A stretch of DNA of 64,000 nucleotides, from contig JAEQBH010004115.1 in assembly GCA_016808115.1 (NCBI GenBank), positions 124,001 through 188,000 on the forward strand, read 5' to 3'. Made by a program: the position numbers and the translations under genes. The notes below the pieces were generated by a model. That model was not told where the DNA came from, made no database searches, and saw only the letters and a list, made by a program, of their open reading frames with translations. Positions 60,501 through 64,000 of this stretch are shown piece by piece; position 1 is the stretch's first letter; every line of letters begins with the position of its first letter. Source of the DNA: Tetrastigma voinierianum (taxonomy: Eukaryota > Streptophyta > Magnoliopsida > Vitales > Vitaceae).

Positions 60501-61628
60501 GCGTAGTGATCAGTCTTAAAGGTGATCACGCTGAGATATACCCATCGTGATTGGGCACAATGTGTACGGTGACGGCTATGTACATCCACACAAAATGGTG
60601 TCTTGAGCATAGGACGGGTCAGGTTCCCGCTGATGCCTGAGCAGGAGATCCTCAAAGAGTTCCATCAAGCTCTCGATTATTGTAGATCCATTTGGTTACA
60701 TCTAAGATGTACCTCGTGATCTTCGTCGCGCAGATACGGAGCGGAGAAGTGACACATTGAGATTTTTTCTGACGCGTGTCACACGCACGCTTGTAAAGGC
60801 TAAGCATTGTAGCCGCAGCCTACCCAAATCATCGAGGTAGCCGAGTGGAAGTGAGCACGCTCACGACGGACTTCAGACCTACTGCCACGCACACCATGAG
60901 GCACGATGCGGTGTGGGTGATAGTAGACCAGCTCACTAAGGCAGCACATTTTCTAACGGTGTGGATGCCCTTCACATTAGAGGAATTCTAATGGTTGTAT
61001 CTTCAAAAGATTTTTCGGTTACATGGAGTGCTAGTCTTTATCTTATCGGACATGGATCCCAGGTTTATAGCACACTTTTCAATGAGTTTCAAAAGGCCAT
61101 GTGACACAATACCGATGATTAGCAAGCCATCCATAGAGACAGATGGTTAATCGGAGAGGACCATACAGATTTTAGAGGACATGCTTCGAGCATGTATCCT
61201 GGATTTTAAGGGTAGTTGGGAGGAACACTTACCCTTAGTGGAATTCGCATACAACAACAGTTACTAAGCGAGTATATAGATAGCACCCTATGAGGCCTTA
61301 TATGGGAGGCCATGCAGATCCCTGATTTGTTAGACAAAGGTGGGAGAGAGTTCCATCACTGGTTCGGATCTAATTAGAGACACCTTTGAGAAGGTGAATT
61401 TTATTCGGAAGCACCTCCTTACAAGCCGTAGCTCATAGAAGAGCTTACGCGATGTATCATCACCTCTAGGAGTTTGAGGTGGGGTGATCACGTCTTCTGA
61501 AGGTGATGCCTAAGAGAGGAAGCTGAGGATTAGATCTGGCAAGCGAGGAAAGCTAGCACCTACAGATATTGGGGGCCCTTCGAGATACCCGAGGAGGTGG
61601 GTACAATGGCATACTGGCCGCACCACTG
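60501..61628 (+). pseudogene. Integrase domain remnant, ended by an LTR insertion
   Basis: VWVIVDQLTKAAHFLTVW near 60915, LYLQKIFRLHGVLVFILSD near 60995, then SERTIQILEDMLRACILDF near 61155, FAYNNSY near 61250 and YEALYGRPCRS near 61290 are clear integrase core and post-core blocks. RKASTYRYWGPFEIPEEVGTMAYW at 61550-61615 is the C-terminal domain. It stops abruptly there, where the minus-strand LTR begins, so the chromodomain end is lost or displaced. Confidence 0.85.
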
Positions 61629-62946
61629 TGACGCTCCCATCCCGGGTGTCCGTCGACAACCCGTCAACCTCGCGGAATCTACATGTCTCATGTCACGAGG
61701 CACGTGACATGTGCAAAATGGCTACTGGGGCTTCAAGACCCTACTCATAAAATGTACATTTTATACAAAATGATTATTACACTGTATTTAATTACAATTT
61801 ATACAAAACCGGTTTCTCGCCTGCACTTTACAAAGAACAAAAAATACAAGATAAGGCCGATTTGGCCATTTCTTCGCCTAAGGGCCCCAGATGCTTCTAT
61901 CCCCTGCCGTCTTTCTGATCCAAAATACCCCACGACGGTGAGCAAAGCTCACAGAGAGTGGAATTTTCCTACTAATGTCTCACTAAGTGCAATGCAATGG
62001 CACACCAAACATACAACACATGCTAATATATCACTCATGCATATATTAACAATATTAAATCCATACATCATAATATCTATTTTACAATAATAACATAAAC
62101 TTAGGCCTACGGGCTAAGGCACAATCCCATAGCCCATCTTTGAATAAACTACACTTCACACACAAACATGTTATTTTCATGTAATAACACAACACCACAC
62201 GATCTGCTAATCACACAAACAAATTCAAGGACTCCAAAACACTCTAGTAGATTTTAAATCCCCATTCAAAGCTTTTTGAACCAAACCACGCCCATCCAGC
62301 CCAACAAACTCATCCATTACATAACCCTTAAGCAAAAAGTAAAAACAAGTAGGAGAAAAACTCTTCCTGAGTCATTTAAACTCCCCAAAACCTGGTACTC
62401 ACTAGGTCCTTGGCCAGCAGAGCAACTTTGCTCCTCGTCGCCTAAGCCAACGGCCTGACGCCGAATTTTAGAGAAGGTGGAGCCTCTCTCTAAAAGCCCT
62501 CTCTTCCCCTCACTCCTTTCTGCTGGTCTCCCTCTCTTTCCTCCCAACCGATTTGGGTCAAGGTTGGTCAAGAGACAAGTCCTCTCGGCGCCATATGTCC
62601 ATTTCTCTCATCGACACCTGATTACACCCTTATCCTTATCCATCTACCTTGAGATTTCTATCAAATGGCATGATGCCATGTGTCCCAAGTGAGCCCCACT
62701 TGAGCTCAAGTTTGAATCTCCCATGGCTTGACACGTGGCACCGCCACACAAACGTGCTAAGTGTCCTACATCTCCTGCCTCGAAAACGTGGAAATTCGAC
62801 GTCTTTAATTCGACGAAATTCGACGTGGTAGCTAGATTTCGCGAGACGACCCCAACTGCAGAAAAGCCACATCCGAGATCTAAAATTTCGACGGACCGAA
62901 ATTACTGCTTACCTTCTTCAAGGAACTGGATTTTCTCCTGGTCTCA
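61629..62946 (-). mobile_element. Family A LTR on the minus strand, 3' LTR of an element running out of the window
   Basis: On the minus strand it starts TGTGAGACCAGGAGAAAATCC at 62946 and ends GGGAGCGTCACA at 61629. A textbook polypurine tract lies directly before the start (62947-62975), so this is the 3' LTR and the body of the element lies to the right. It is inserted into the integrase of the plus-strand element. Confidence 0.85.
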
Positions 62947-62975
62947 CATTCTTCCCCCTTAAAAGAATTTCGTCC
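62947..62975 (-). promoter_or_regulatory. Polypurine tract of the right-edge gypsy element
   Basis: On the minus strand GACGAAATTCTTTTAAGGGG followed by GGAAGAATG lies directly before the LTR. This block is highly typical of plant Tekay/Del-type gypsy elements. Confidence 0.85.
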
Positions 62976-63195
62976 CGAAATTCCATGCACATACGCATCC
63001 AACCACGTGCATACGAATCTCTACACAACCCAATTTCTCGCTGGTGTGGTAAATCCGACCTTCCTAAGGTCACACCACCGACAATCTAAATGGATCACAA
63101 CTCAATCCATGTCCTTCCACGATATCCATTCACCGGAACCTCAAGGTTTGGCTCACCAACACCCAAATGAAATTTCCATCAGTATCCAAATTCTC
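62976..63195 (-). other. 3' internal sequence of the right-edge element, noncoding
   Basis: No integrase or chromodomain is readable on the minus strand, although pol usually ends close to this tract. The element may be non-autonomous, or its 3' region may be extended by the repeats to the right. Confidence 0.5.
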
Positions 63196-63597
63196 GAGTC
63201 ACTCGACTCCCATCACTCGACTCTAAGCTCACGTGATAACCGCTTCACGACCGCTTGTTTTCATCTCGAGTCACCTCGACTCTAACACTCATCTCTAAGT
63301 CTAGGTGATAGGGAACTATCCTTATGTTCTCACCCCTCGAGTCTCTCCGACTCCCATCAATTAACTCTAAGTCCTGGTGATAACCATATCCTTATACCAC
63401 CTCGAGTTCCCTCCTAATTCCCCATCACTCAACTCTAAGTCCTGGTGATAAACTATCCTTATGTTCTCAATTCCTCTAGTTCCCGAATTCTATCACTCAA
63501 CTCTAAGTCTCGGTGATAACCGTGTCCTTGTGTTTTCCTCTCGAGTCACTCCCGACTCCTATCACTCAACCCTAAGTCTCGGTGATAACCATTTCCA
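63196..63597. repeat. Tandem repeat of about 75 bp, roughly five copies
   Basis: 'atcactc.actctaag', then 'ggtgataac', then 'tccttatgt' and 'ctcgagtc' recur near 63210, 63290, 63360, 63425, 63495 and 63560. Units differ by small indels. Confidence 0.82.
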
Positions 63598-63619
63598 AAC
63601 AAAAGTATTTGTTTTTAAA

Positions 63620-64000
63620 CTGTGGACAACCCTCCGATATACAGCGGACATACTCCGATAATCTATCTCTTGCGGACAAACCTCCGATGTATATCAATCT
63701 AGATACCCGACGATTGATATTATATATGACAACCTTCCGATATATCAATCGGCATACCCGACGATTGATATTATATGTGACAACTGCTGCATGTATATCA
63801 ATTGGGCATACTCCGGATTCATTTGATATTATATGTGGACAACTGATGTATATCAATCGGGCATACTCGACGATTGATATTATATGGACAATCCTCCAAT
63901 GTATATCAATCAGTATACCCGACGATTGATATTAGATATGGACAATCCTCCGATATTGTAGTGGACACACTCCGATAAATAATATTGTTGGTCAACCCTT
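63620..64000. repeat. Tandem repeat of about 52-57 bp with a built-in hairpin, runs off the window
   Basis: 'cgattgatat' recurs near 63711, 63762, 63815 (changed), 63871 and 63923. Each unit contains TATCAATCG and its reverse complement CGATTGATA about 11 bases apart. 'ggacaa.cctccgat' forms the other half of the unit. The array continues beyond 64000. Confidence 0.85.

Overview
The window is nuclear DNA of a flowering plant, almost certainly a eudicot. It has long AT-rich intergenic stretches, genes with introns, and mostly plant LTR retrotransposons inserted into one another. The families resemble those I associate with grapevine-like woody eudicots, but the species cannot be fixed from the sequence alone. 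There are no bacterial-style operons, CRISPR arrays, rRNA or recognisable tRNA genes. Nearly every coding region is broken by frameshifts and stops. Some of this is retrotransposon decay; some may be poor base accuracy in the assembly.

Layout. 1-1937: two minus-strand LTR fragments of a Ty3/gypsy family, called family A here. 4664-5361: the one candidate host gene in the left part, a small RRM-type RNA-binding protein, damaged in the middle. 5362-11454: AT-rich intergenic DNA with local tandem duplications. 11455-35029: a 23.6-kb Ty3/gypsy element of the Tat (Ogre/Retand-like) lineage. It has matching LTRs, a tRNA-Arg-type primer site, gag-to-integrase remnants, a 2.7-kb hierarchical tandem repeat array and a possible antisense coding region. 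A 9.9-kb Athila-lineage element (23397-33300) is nested inside it and has lost its reverse transcriptase, RNase H and integrase.

35362-38184: an F-box/DUF295 (KIB-like) gene cut in two by a family A solo LTR (35879-37657). The Tat insertion lies in its upstream region. 38463-40638: another family A LTR, followed by a CpG-rich block with TCGCGA palindromes. 42987-50917: a structurally complete minus-strand Ty1/copia element with a perfect 5-bp target duplication, CTTAT. 50985-53880: a 5'-truncated LINE on the minus strand. 54180-54990: a second DUF295-type F-box remnant on the minus strand, then a 50-bp hairpin minisatellite. 55301-61628: a plus-strand family A LTR and a chromovirus-like gag-pol with most of gag deleted. 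This is interrupted in the integrase C-terminus by an opposite-strand family A LTR (61629-62946). That LTR's element runs out of the right edge and includes two further tandem arrays, one made of hairpin units.

Functionally, no host gene appears intact. The host content is one RRM gene and two F-box pseudogenes embedded in a retrotransposon-dense, repeat-generating region.
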